From Sipunculus nudus (Eukaryota; Annelida; Sipuncula; Golfingiida; Sipunculidae), in assembly GCA_026874595.1 (NCBI GenBank), contig CM049313.1, positions 40,764,659-40,828,658 of the forward strand: DNA of 64,000 nucleotides, given 5' to 3'. A program made the position numbers and the translations under genes. Below, piece by piece: positions 13,001 to 25,000 of the stretch. The notes under the pieces were generated by a model. The model saw nothing but the letters and a program-made list of their open reading frames with translations. It did no database searches and was not told the origin of the DNA. Numbering within the stretch: the first letter of the stretch is position 1; each line of letters opens with the position of its first letter.

Positions 13001-16000
13001 CTTTGTGCAGTCATGATCACAGTTTCAGGGAATGTAAACATTTAAAAATTCATAAAATTGAGAACTGATTTAAAATTAAAGAAATTTATATTGTCTCACA
13101 ATTAGAAAATGTTTCATATTTTGTTTTATCATAAAATATATACAGGAAAAACTAGAAAAATACTTGTGATATTTATTTTAATATGAATAATCAGGTAATT
13201 TTATAAAAAAAATTCATGCTTTACTAAGATTGTTGTTTTTATTTCTTGTTTACACAGCCCTGAGTTAACATGGAGAGACATGCAGTACATTGTCATCATG
13301 TCATCGCGGCCTGACCCGCTGACTGATGGCCAGTGGAGGACCAATGGACTGGGGAGAAAGTGTAAGTCAGTGTACCATACAGAGGGGAATAAAATATTGC
13401 TAAACATTTCTGATTGCTAGGACCTGATTGGGTATTTTACTCAGCCAAGGAGGGTTATGTCTTCACCCATTTTCATTTTGTGCAATATTACATCTGTGTA
13501 CTTTCTTAGAAGTATTACTTTTAATCTGGAAAAAAAACTTTACTTGTGTACTTTTCCCAGAGGTAAATATATCTTATAATTTTTTATTCTAAGATGATTT
13601 TTAGATCTGAAATATATTGTGTTATTTTTTTTCTGTAAAAACAAACTAATTTGGTTAATTGAAGAACGCCATGCCCAATGACTAGAACATAATAAGGAGA
13701 TGACTCTGCTGAAGGGAGCCTGTGGGCCCTTAGTTCCTCATAGTACTGCAGATATTATTTCTCATTCTTATTAGACATTAGATATAGTAACTTTTTTTTA
13801 AAAAATGAATTTTTAATTTTAATTCTGACCATTCCTTTTTTCAAACTGTTCATAGATTATTCTCTTTTTTTTTTGCTCCATATATTTTAATAATTTATAA
13901 ATCAGCCCTGAAGTTAGCTGGTCAGCAGCAGGACCACTGTAGTCAGTAATAAGTTGACAGATGTTAAGATTGTTATCAGTACTCTCATGATCCAGCTGAT
14001 TAATTCATATGTATTTTTAATATGTTTGTTTACAGAAATTTAAATTGTTCTTTACTTGTCCTGCTTAAATATGTTGATATGTCATGATGTGATATTGTTT
14101 GGCATTTTTGTTACTATATTAAAGAATAAGTTTTGTTGCTCTTCACAGTTAGCCATCGCTATGGTTACGGGTTGATGGATGGGGATGGCATGGTACAGCT
14201 GGCTGAACAATGGACCACTGTTCCTGAAGCCAATATCTGTTTCTGTGATAAACATAATCTCAGCATGTAAGTACTATGTAATCAATCTTTTTTTTCAGAT
14301 GAATGGTCTCTTTGTGTTTTACTTCAGGAGTTGTTTTTATGATTGACATGAAAAAGTCAAATAAATGGCAAAGGAACTTTACATTAAATAAATATCAAAC
14401 TTAAGATTAAAAGACTGGCAGATTAGCAGAAGCTGATATTTTTTTTATTCTTGTATTTCTTGAAATTGCAAGAGGAAATAGATTTTGGAAGCATGGGAAT
14501 GTTGGTTTTAAATTTTTGTTTGATTATAACTTTTGACCATGAGTAAAATTGCATGATCAAATAGAACATGGATGGAGAACACAGTCAGATTGATAAGGAA
14601 TAAACTTTTGAGGCAGAATTAAGGTTCCAGGTCCAGACCCAGCTAGAACCTTATAGGCAGAATGGTCAAATGTCACTAGAACTTCTGAGATTGGCTCTAA
14701 TGTCTTATTGAAAGATTATTGCTTTGACAGCCAGCTGCTGTGGTCCAGGGGTAGAGCACAGAAGATCATGATTTTGAATCTCAACCAATGTGGCCCCCAC
14801 CCACCGTGAGTGCGCTGCAGGCTTAATGGGAAGGCCATGCTACACTGCCATGTTTCACTCACAAACATGTGCACCTTTTAGGAGTTCCTCAATGATATGA
14901 CCCGGCAGAAGGTGTGATTACATGCAGTGTGTTTGTTTCATAATTTTCATTTTATCTTAATTTACAGTGACCTGAACAACAGTGGTGTGACAGTGGCCAC
15001 AGACACACGAGCCTGCGAGGGGACACCAGATCTAGTGCGGTACCTAGAGCATGTTCAGGCCAAAGTCTCTTTACGATACAGTCCACGAGGAGACCTACAG
15101 ATCCACCTGGTGTCACCGTCAGGAACTAGAAGCACCCTCCTGCCTCGTAGGAAGATGGACATGAAGGAGGGTGAATTTGAGGACTGGCCGTTTATGTCTG
15201 TACATTTCTGGGGAGAGGACCCACGCGGGGAATGGGCCCTCGAAATCGAAGATGCGGGAGACCCAGAAATCAGACATACAGGTAACTTACCAAGACTTCT
15301 CTGTAAATGCCCTGAAACACTCAGTGATATGTTTTATTGTTGAGATTGAGAAAAAATACAGTTTACCGGTTAGATGACATATGCTTAGCAGTGCAAATCA
15401 GTATTTATAATGCCCTCTGTGTGTCATTTGTTGCTAAAAAAACTTGATAGAAGGTAATCAATTTTTATAACAATCATGCTCAAAGAGTATCAAAACATAT
15501 GCATTAGGTGTATGCGTTAACTAACTTTTGATGTAAATTAGGGTGTTTTTGGCCGACAGGAGAATTCTAAGAAGAGTGACAAATACAAGATATCTTTGAA
15601 TACCTGAAATTTTGTGATTTGCAAATTTTAAGAAAAAAGAAATTTGCCTAATGATAATAATGTTTATTTTTCACAACATATTTCCAGGCATCCTCTTTTC
15701 TTGGCAGCTGATTTTCTATGGGACAGCAAGCCAACCAGTGAATCTCAAACCCCCTCGCACAAGTACGCCCCTCCCCACCCCCACATCACCCGAGTCCCAT
15801 GTGTTTCAGTCAGAATCGCTCACACCAGATGTGTTCACAACCAGGGTCACAAGTGACCAATCTGGGACCAAATTCAATGCCACAATGGCAACGCAAACAT
15901 TCTCAACGTTATCTTTTCCATCCGGCATGACCGGCCTCACCGATGGTTTTGACGGTTCCGGAGCAGTTCCATCGCCAACCACATCCAAGGTCACAACTAT

Positions 16001-19000
16001 CAGCATTCCACCAGCAGAGGTCAGCACCAGAGTAGCACAAACTACAAAAAAGCCAAAAGATATACTGGTAAGAGAAACTTCAGTAAATAATTCTAGATAA
16101 ATACAGAATTAGAGTAGCAAAAATTAGAGAGTCAAGTAGAGTCAAAAATTCTTAAATGCTACACAGATCATTTAAACAGAGTTGATATATAGATTTCCTC
16201 CATATGGCAGGGATTCTCACAGACTGACATGGACTTATAACATCAGCCCCACATTGAGAAAAATGAGGAAAAAAATTAATTTTATAGTGCATTGATCATT
16301 TCCCTTTGATTTCTCTGTCTGTTTAACAAAGTAAAGGTGACATTGTAAAAACAAATAATATTCTGGTAGGAAGCAATTAGATTTTTATTGTTTCTGTTTT
16401 GAATGTAGCATTAAGTTCAGGCCACACCAAGAAAAATAATTGTTTTACATCTGTTTTTCACAAATCATCTTGTGAATGAATTAACACTTAGACTTCTGCA
16501 GTTTTGTTGCTTTCAGGTGCTCTTATCTCAGTCCCTTCAATGAATATCTTTATGTTTATTAACAATGCAAACATACCATTCAAAAAGGTGTCATTTAAAA
16601 TGGATTAAACTTTGTGAGGTTCCTCTTCACAGTTCCTGGAATTATCACACATATTTGTGTCCTCCTTGCCTTCTGGCAAAGTTATAAATATTGTTTTGAC
16701 TGGTAAATCAAAAAAATGTTATTATTATAAAATATATTAATATGACACTGTGGTGCATCATGCGTGTCCTTGACCTTGCAGACACCTTACCCCTGTCACC
16801 CTGAATGTGTTCCTACCTACGGATGTTTTGGGCCAACCGCTATCGAGTGTGCCCAGTGTCAGCACTATCGCCTCGGGGCCTCAGGGTAAGCCAAATATTG
16901 TATATAATATTTGTAAGAATATCCCAAAACCAACCATCTTATCATGGACATTTTCCTAAATGTTGGGACTGGGAACATATTAAATTTAGTACTAGTTTAA
17001 TTTTTAAATTTGATTAAATGATGCATCAGCATTGTCAAATCTTACAATTTTTAGCTCAGCTAACTGAAAGTCATCTGAGCTATATCGATCACTCTTTGTC
17101 TGTTGTCCGTCTGTCTAGCTGTCTAGCTCTCTGTCTGTCCGTTTGTCTGTCTGTTAACCAGGCACAAATCGTAACCACTGGACCTGTAATTTTCTAATTT
17201 GACATCAAGAGATGTCCATGAAAAATCTCCTAGGAAACCTTAAATTAGGTCTTTAGTACCCATATTCTTTGAGCTATGAGGCTCTGAAGTACCCCCCAGA
17301 ATAATGGAAAATTTTATACAAAAGCTTAAGTATCTGAACAACTAATGCATTGATCCTCGTGATTATTTGCATGGATATTGATCATGGAATGTTCATCAGT
17401 TTCTGCAGTCTGGTGGCGCACCTGTCTTGAGGTTACCTGGTCAGAGGTCAATGTCACTTTTTAAAAGATTGTTACAATAATCTAAATGCTGCAAGTTCAA
17501 GGATAATAAGTTCAAAGATTTTTAGGTCACAAGGTCATTGGTGAAGGTCACAGGACTCATTCTGAAAAATGTCTTAAAAAATATCCTTATAGACAAACTC
17601 AGCTGAGCGTTGAGACCCATGGATCCCTAGTTATACCTTCAAATATGTGGTTGTATGTTAACAGGGCACAAATCTTAACCATTGGACCTCTGTCTTTACA
17701 TCCAGGTAGGTCCATGAAAAATCTCTCCGGAAACCTTTAATTACCCATATTCTCCAAGCTATGGGGCTCAGATGACCCCCCCCAGAATAATTAAAATTTG
17801 TTACAAAAGCTCCAGTATCTGAACAAGTAATGCATTGATCACCATGATTCTTTGCATGCATATTCATCATGGAGTGTTTCATCAGTTCCTGCAGACTCTA
17901 GGCGCCCCTGGATTTTTATGCCCCCGCCACAAAGTGGCCGGGGCATATAGTTTTACCCATGTCCGTCATTCCGAAATCAAACAGTTGTACGGACTTTTTT
18001 TCGCAATGCCTGCAGATATTGGCCTGATTTTTGGTGTGTGGGCAGATAATGACCAGTTACAGATCGAGTTCGCGTTTCGTCCTGGTTGACCTACTTTTGA
18101 CTGTTTTACGGCTCCTAAATTTAGAAAATTTCATGAAAAATAGAAATTTTCATGACAAATACACATGTACGGACTTTTTTTCGCAATGCCTGCAGATATT
18201 GGCCTGATTTTTGGTGTGTGGGCAGATAATGACCAATTACAGATCGAGTTTGCGTTTCGTCCCAGTTGACCTACTTTTGACCGTTTTACGGCTCCTAAAC
18301 TTAGAAAATTTCATGAAAAAATAGAAATTTTCATGACAAATACACATGTACGGACTTTTTTTCGCAATGCCTGCAGATAATGGCCTGATTTTTGGTGTGT
18401 GGGCAGATAATGACCAGTTACAGATTAAGTTTGCGTTTCGTCCCGGTTGACCTACTTTTGACCGTTTTACGGCTCCTAAACTTAGAAATATTCATGAAAA
18501 ATAGAAATTTTCATGACAAATACACATGTACAGCCATTTTTAGCCCTCAGCTCATAGGCTGATGGGCTATTTTCGTCACCCAAGCTGGCCGTCTGTCCAT
18601 CTGTCTGTCTGGTGTCTGTCCGTCTGTCCGTCCGTTCCCCGTCTGTTAACTTTTACCTTGTGAGCGGGATATCTCTAAAAGGATTCACTGTTGGAATTTT
18701 ATTTCATCAGTGAATATGTATATCGATAAAATCTCGGTCAAGTTCGAAGATGGGTGACCTTGACCCATTTTTCTACATTTTATAGCTGATTATAGAAAAA
18801 CACTCAGAAGTTTATATCTCAGGAACTATTGTGTGGATTTTCACAAAACTTACTATGATCATTGGGACTGATGGTCTGTATGTGCTGCACAATTTTGGTG
18901 GCACCACCTGCAATTTCTGATTTTTTAATGAAATTTTATCGGATTTTTTCAATTTTGGCCTTTTGTGCAGGATATCTCCAAAGGTATTCAACACAGGAAC

Positions 19001-22000
19001 TTCCTTTCTTCAGTGCTATTGCATTATATTTACAAAATCTTGGTCAGGTTCAAAGATGGGTGATCTTGACCTACTTTTCAAGGTCACAGAGCTTAGTATA
19101 GAAAAAAACTTATTTCACAGGAAGCATTTAGTGGATTGTTATGAAACATGGTATATGCCTCTCCAATTTAAATTTATAAATGATTATCAACTTTTGCTAA
19201 TATTCTAGTTTCGCAATACAATGCTTACAGATACTGGCCTAATGTTAGGTCTGTGGGCGCATAATGACCACTTACAGATCGAGTTCGCGTTTCGTCCCAG
19301 TTAACCTATTTTTCACCATATGACAGATCCTTAACATAGAAAATTTCATGAAAGACAGAAATTTTCATGAAAAATGCACATATATGGACTTTTTTTCACA
19401 ATGCCTGCAGATACTGGCCTGATTTTTGGTGTGTTGCTTGATAATGACCCTTTACAGATCGAGTTTGCATTTTGCCCTTGTTGACCTACTTTTGACCATA
19501 CAACACTTCCTGAACTTAAAAAATTTTACAAAATTTAACAAATGTTTCTAATTTGCCCCAGGCGGGGGCATTCGTGTCGTTCCGACACATCTAGTTTTCC
19601 AAAGGTTACACATTTTTTTCTCAATTTTTGAGACCTTCAAAGAGGTGGTTGTTTGTTAACAGGTCACAAATTGTAACCATTGCAACTGGAATTTTCTAAC
19701 TTGACATTCAGATTGGTCCATGCAACATCTCCTAAGAAACCATAAATTAGGTCTGTCTTACCCATATTCTCTGAGCATAGCTTCAGTTGAATTGGGATAC
19801 CACTTACAAAATTTGGCATTCAGATGATAAAATTCCTTTCATGAATGTCTTCTTAGTCAGCTGAGCACCATGACCCATGGGTCACTTGTTCATTTTATTT
19901 TATCCTGAAGAAGAACTGTAATATTTGACTCCATTTCACAGTCACAAAGTTTGCTACCATAGTGAATGTGGAGAACTCACTCTTTGTTTGTTAACAATGG
20001 GGTGGTGTATGACCTGAAGATATTTCCATGACAGTGACAATATGCAAATTCATATGTGGAGAGTGTTTCACTGTGATTGGACAGAGTGGCAGAGTACCTT
20101 GAGGAATAAAGCAGCAGGAAAAATGGCAAGTAATAGAGCAAGAGAAAAAAAAATCCATGAAAGACCATTATCTATGGATTCTGCTTACTTGCTGTTACTT
20201 TTCCAGGCCTTGTATTCCTGCATGCCCATTAAACACCTACCTGGATGGCCTGACGTACATCTGTCATACCTGTACACGTCCATGTGCAATGTGTCGTGGC
20301 CCGGGTGAGGACAGCTGTCTGGGATGCGAGGAAGGCATGTACCTCATCCCAATGGCAGGTACCTGTGTCTATACCTGTCCAACCAGCTTCTACCCAAGTT
20401 CAGGTGAGCTAGATGATACATTTTATTTACCTGTGCAGGTGAAATATTTCCTTAACTCACAGGAAGAGTTTTATTATACAAAAAGTTGGGCAGTTACACA
20501 TTTTTCATACTTTTTTCAGACAGTGTGATACTTTTCGATGTCAGTTTTGATACAGTTTCCTTTAGATCCGTAATGACATTGCTAACAAGTTAATGATTTT
20601 GATACAAGAACCTGTTTGTTTGTTTTAACTATGATATTTATGTATTTATAGTAAGTGATATTTCTGACTCTATTACTGGTGATATTGTGTTGATATTTCC
20701 TCAGGTGTGTGTCAGCACTGCAGCAGTAACTGTCTGACATGTTCAGGGACACCCGGGAACTGTACATCCTGTCACACAGGCATGCAGCTCCTGGACCGCA
20801 TGTGTCTGCCGGTGTGTCTGCAGGGAGAGTACCTCAGCACTGAGGGAAGGTAAGACATTCACTACAGGAAGCATAAATTAATAATCAAAATGGGATGTTT
20901 TTTTATCAATTAGTAATCACTGGAAAGTCCCTCTGATACCCACAGTGTGGGTGATAATTAGAGGGAATAGGGTATGGGGCTATAGTGACCTTGAAAATAA
21001 GGTTAAGGTAAAAAATCAAAATCCGGTGCAAATCTTCCACCTGTAGCCATTCTCTGACAGTTTTTGAAATCCAACCATATCAGAGATCTTGCACAAACAT
21101 TGGACAAATAAAAAATTGTTTCATTCCATATTCTATCCTTTCAATTTTACAAAATTAACTCAGAATTTCAATATATATGGTACAACTAGCATTGTTTTAT
21201 TTATCCTTGGTACTCTGCAAGGCATGACCTTGACATATATTCCAGCAAACTGTTTAATCTGGCAAAATTCATAGTCCCTGATGGTGCCAGATTAAAGGGG
21301 TCTGACTGTATTATAATTTTTACTGATTTTTATACATTATGTATAACTGATAGATATAGATATCATCCATGATCTTCCTATACTGTGAAGCTGTGTGATG
21401 TATGTCATTGAACCTTTTCTCTTTGACAGATGTGAGCGCTGTGATAGTAGTTGTTTGAGCTGTGATGGGCCACTGCCGCAGGATTGTGTTGCTTGCGGTG
21501 ATGACATGTTTTACTTTAATGGCAGCTGTGTGTCTGTCTGTCCTCCCAGGCTATATCCACATGATGATGGTATTTGTATGGAGTAAGTATGTCAGATATT
21601 AACAAAAAAATCATCTCTCTGCAGGATTTGTTCACATTTGCAAATACCAAAAAAGTACTGAAAATTGAAATAAAAGTTAACCTCCTAAAAGTTGTGAAAT
21701 TCCAGAAAAGGTTCAAATTTTATGTAGTTATGGATCTTTAATTTTCATGAAAAAAAGTTTTGAAATAACATTCAAATATATAAGTTTAAATGGCCCTTTA
21801 AATCTTATAAGACTATATTTAAAACTAGAACCTGGCAAGTTATGTTTAATAAAGTGTTAACTTATTCCTAATAAATGCATACTAAATTAGTACTGATTTA
21901 ATAGGTTCTAAAGTACAGTAATTCAAAATAAGACTTGCTGAATTATTTTAAACAATGTAAGAATTTAGTTAAATCTAAAAAGATAGTCTCCCATGCTAAG

Positions 22001-25000
22001 GCTTTTAAAAAGTATAAGATTGGTGAAAGTTAAAATTTATGGACTCCTTATCTTATCAACAGCTAAGGGTTGCACATAGGTTTGTTAAGACCAGTCCATA
22101 TGTGCATACATATTGCTGATGCGATGCCTGTTTGTTTTCAGGTGTTATTCTGGCTGTCTGAGCTGTGCTGGACCAGACAGTGATGACTGTACAGGCTGTG
22201 AGGAAGGCCTGCAGCTTCACCAGGGTGTGTGTGTGCAGGAGTGCCCTGATGGTAGGTGTTCACTACTGTGTAACCTCAAAGCTGTAATCTCAAAAACATA
22301 ATCTCAAACCTGTAATCTCAAAACCATCATCTCAAACCTGTAATCTCAAAACCATCATCTCAAACTTTTGATCTCAAAACCATCATTTCAAACCTTTGAC
22401 CTCAATACCTATAATATTAAAGCCATTATTCTCACAATCAAGAATTGCCCACATTCATTCTTGAAAACCTAATTTCACCATAATATATTAAATCCCATAA
22501 CCACACATACCGTATTTCCTTGAACAGACGCCCGGGCGTTAATTTTTTCAGACCCTGCTTTGACCCAGCGTCTAAACAAGGCTGGCTTCTATTTAAGGCC
22601 GGCATATATTAAAAAATACATTATCAGGCTCGTCAGACAAACTAAAAATAGAACATGTCTAAACAATGAACCCGCCGGTCACTAATCACTGACACAATTG
22701 AAAAGATCGCCAGTACACAGATTGTGTTTACATATATTTTCCTTAGATGCCATAGGTATATGGGACACGCGCAATCTCCACAATCACGCACCATAATAAG
22801 AATTAACAGAATCACAATGAGAGATTGCAGTTGTCCACAAGAATCTGTCTGCTCAGGCCCCTCGAAACCAGGTACTCAGGTATTTTATGTAGCTGTTCCA
22901 TTTATTTTACACCGCTTGAACTTGGTATCATTGTTTCCCTCTGAACACGGGGTGGCTATTCCATTTACTGTTCTCCGCGTACAACTGTAGCATTTGTTCC
23001 ATCGAAATACAGGGTTTGGTCCTTATTACGGCACAGAGTAATTCATTTTCACGACACTTTCCTCTCGTTAAATATTTAACTGATTCAGCTTGACACAGCG
23101 TAATCATGCATTTCTGGCCTTTTACATACTGAACACGGGGTGGCTCTTCCATTAACTGTTCACCACGTATAACATGTAATATTGGTTCCATTGAAATACA
23201 GGGGTTGGTTCTTTATAACGGCACAGCGTTGGTCAATTTCATGACACTTTCCTCTCGGCTTTTATCTGATACAGCTTGACAGCATATTCAAGTGTTTCCA
23301 ACCTGGTATATACTGGTGTGTGACATTTACTGCCGGGAATATTACTGAATATATAGTTGTGGACGAGAGTACATACTATTTTTAACTCAGAATTATCTCA
23401 GAAGCGTGGTTTTGGTAACAGTGGGGACGCATTTAAAAGTGCTAAAAATGGAAGCAAGGAGCGTAATTTGGCTGGACAGTAGCTACAAATTGAACCGCTC
23501 AACACCATCATTTGGTATCTGCATACTACAGAAGAAATGTGTGCCAAAACGTATTTGAACAGTTCTGTTCAACCGTCCATGAGGTAGACTTTCACCGTAC
23601 CAAGTTTTACCGCTTGTTTCAAGCTGTACTATTTTCATCTTGCTTGAAAGCAGTGAAAGTGTTAGCCTTCTCACTGCTGACGTAATTGTGTATCGTTTAT
23701 TAAGATCGGTGATCGGCTTTAATCATAATGGACAAATCGGGAATATATGGTGTCCCTCATGGAAACAAGCATTCACATAAGATAAAAGAATGATTTATAG
23801 ACTAAGATTGGAATTAAACATATTATCAATACAACACTAACTGAAATTCATACAACAGTCTATGGTCATTTTGACCGGTAAATACACCAATTATAATGAA
23901 GGGAAAAGACATCTGATGGCAAAGATGGAAACTAATCTGACACCAGGCCTGTGAACAAGACAGGCGTCTATTTAAGGCCGGCTTTTATTTTCTTGGACAT
24001 TGTTTTGCCCGGCAACTAAATAAGGCAGGCGACTATTCAAGGCCCGGCATCTGATCAAGGAAATATGGTACATCAACCAATAAGGACAGAAAATCTAAGG
24101 ATTATAACAAGAGGATTAACATGATAGAGGACAGTACTAATTATTTTGAAGGTGGCCACGACTTGTGTGCAATTTAGCATCTGAATTTGAAATTATTTAA
24201 TACAAGTTAAACAAATGAAGGTATTTTTTATCCTGTACATTTACACCTTTGCAATATGCTATTTAAAATGAGGGAGTACCATTGATCATTTGACATTTTG
24301 CTTTTAATTCTGTAATCTAGTTGTAGTATTCATTGAATTGTTTCAGTGAGATGTAATTTTTTTGTCTGTTCAGGTTTCTATGAAACTGATATGGAACATT
24401 GTTTCCCATGTGACAGCACGTGTTCAACTTGCCGTGGACCAAGTTCTTATGACTGCATTTCCTGTCCAGTAAAAAGGTGTGTACTTTTACATTATTTTGA
24501 ATACATTCTTTGAATTCACAGAGTAACCCTTCTTATTATAATTGGATATCGGAAAGGTCTGCATAATTGAATAACTGTTTTTTTTGTAGAATAGCTTCAT
24601 TTCATGATTTTGATCAATTAATTTCATTCACAATCCAATGACGTCAGCCCTGTTCAGAAAGCACATGTGAAATTCATAAAGTTCTTACATCAGTTAATGT
24701 ATAGAATCAATCATGAATGATGTAATCATTTCTGACTTGAACCAAAATCATTTGTATATATTAGTTGACACTACCCCAGATAACTAAGTGGAGATATTAT
24801 AAAGTATAGAAAAGTGTTTATATTTGAAAATGATTATTTTTAGTTAGGTCATTTTATTATTTACTCTGCGGTTGCTGAATCCATTAAAATTATTGCATTT
24901 ACGAGATGGGGTAAACGTCAAACAACAAAATTAATTTATGGCAGATTATAGATGAATGATTCCATAATTTTAAAATAATATATTTTGCTTCAGATATTTA

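Larger units (their letters stand above)
11001..14148 (+). other. Introns between exons D and H
   Basis: Four introns (11001-11534, 11751-12751, 12853-13257, 13362-14148) of ordinary AT-rich sequence. A short CA run lies at about 11898. No mobile element or extra exon recognised. Confidence 0.6.
17640..19890 (+). mobile_element. Element X2, interrupted by nested element Y
   Basis: The left part (17655-17916: ACAGGGCACAAATCTTAACC, CAAGCTATGGGGCTC) and right part (19595-19890: ACAGGTCACAAATTGTAACC, ending GACCCATGGGTCACTTG) are both X-family sequence. It is split at a TTTTT run by 17917-19594. Confidence 0.6.
20404..22141 (+). other. Introns between exons L and O
   Basis: Introns 20404-20704, 20850-21429 and 21583-22141: ordinary AT-rich sequence, no repeat element recognised. 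Confidence 0.55.

Noticed and set aside
14740-14800. tRNA gene
   Set aside because: A-box-like sequence is present but the B box is decayed and no cloverleaf forms; the body continues as a SINE.
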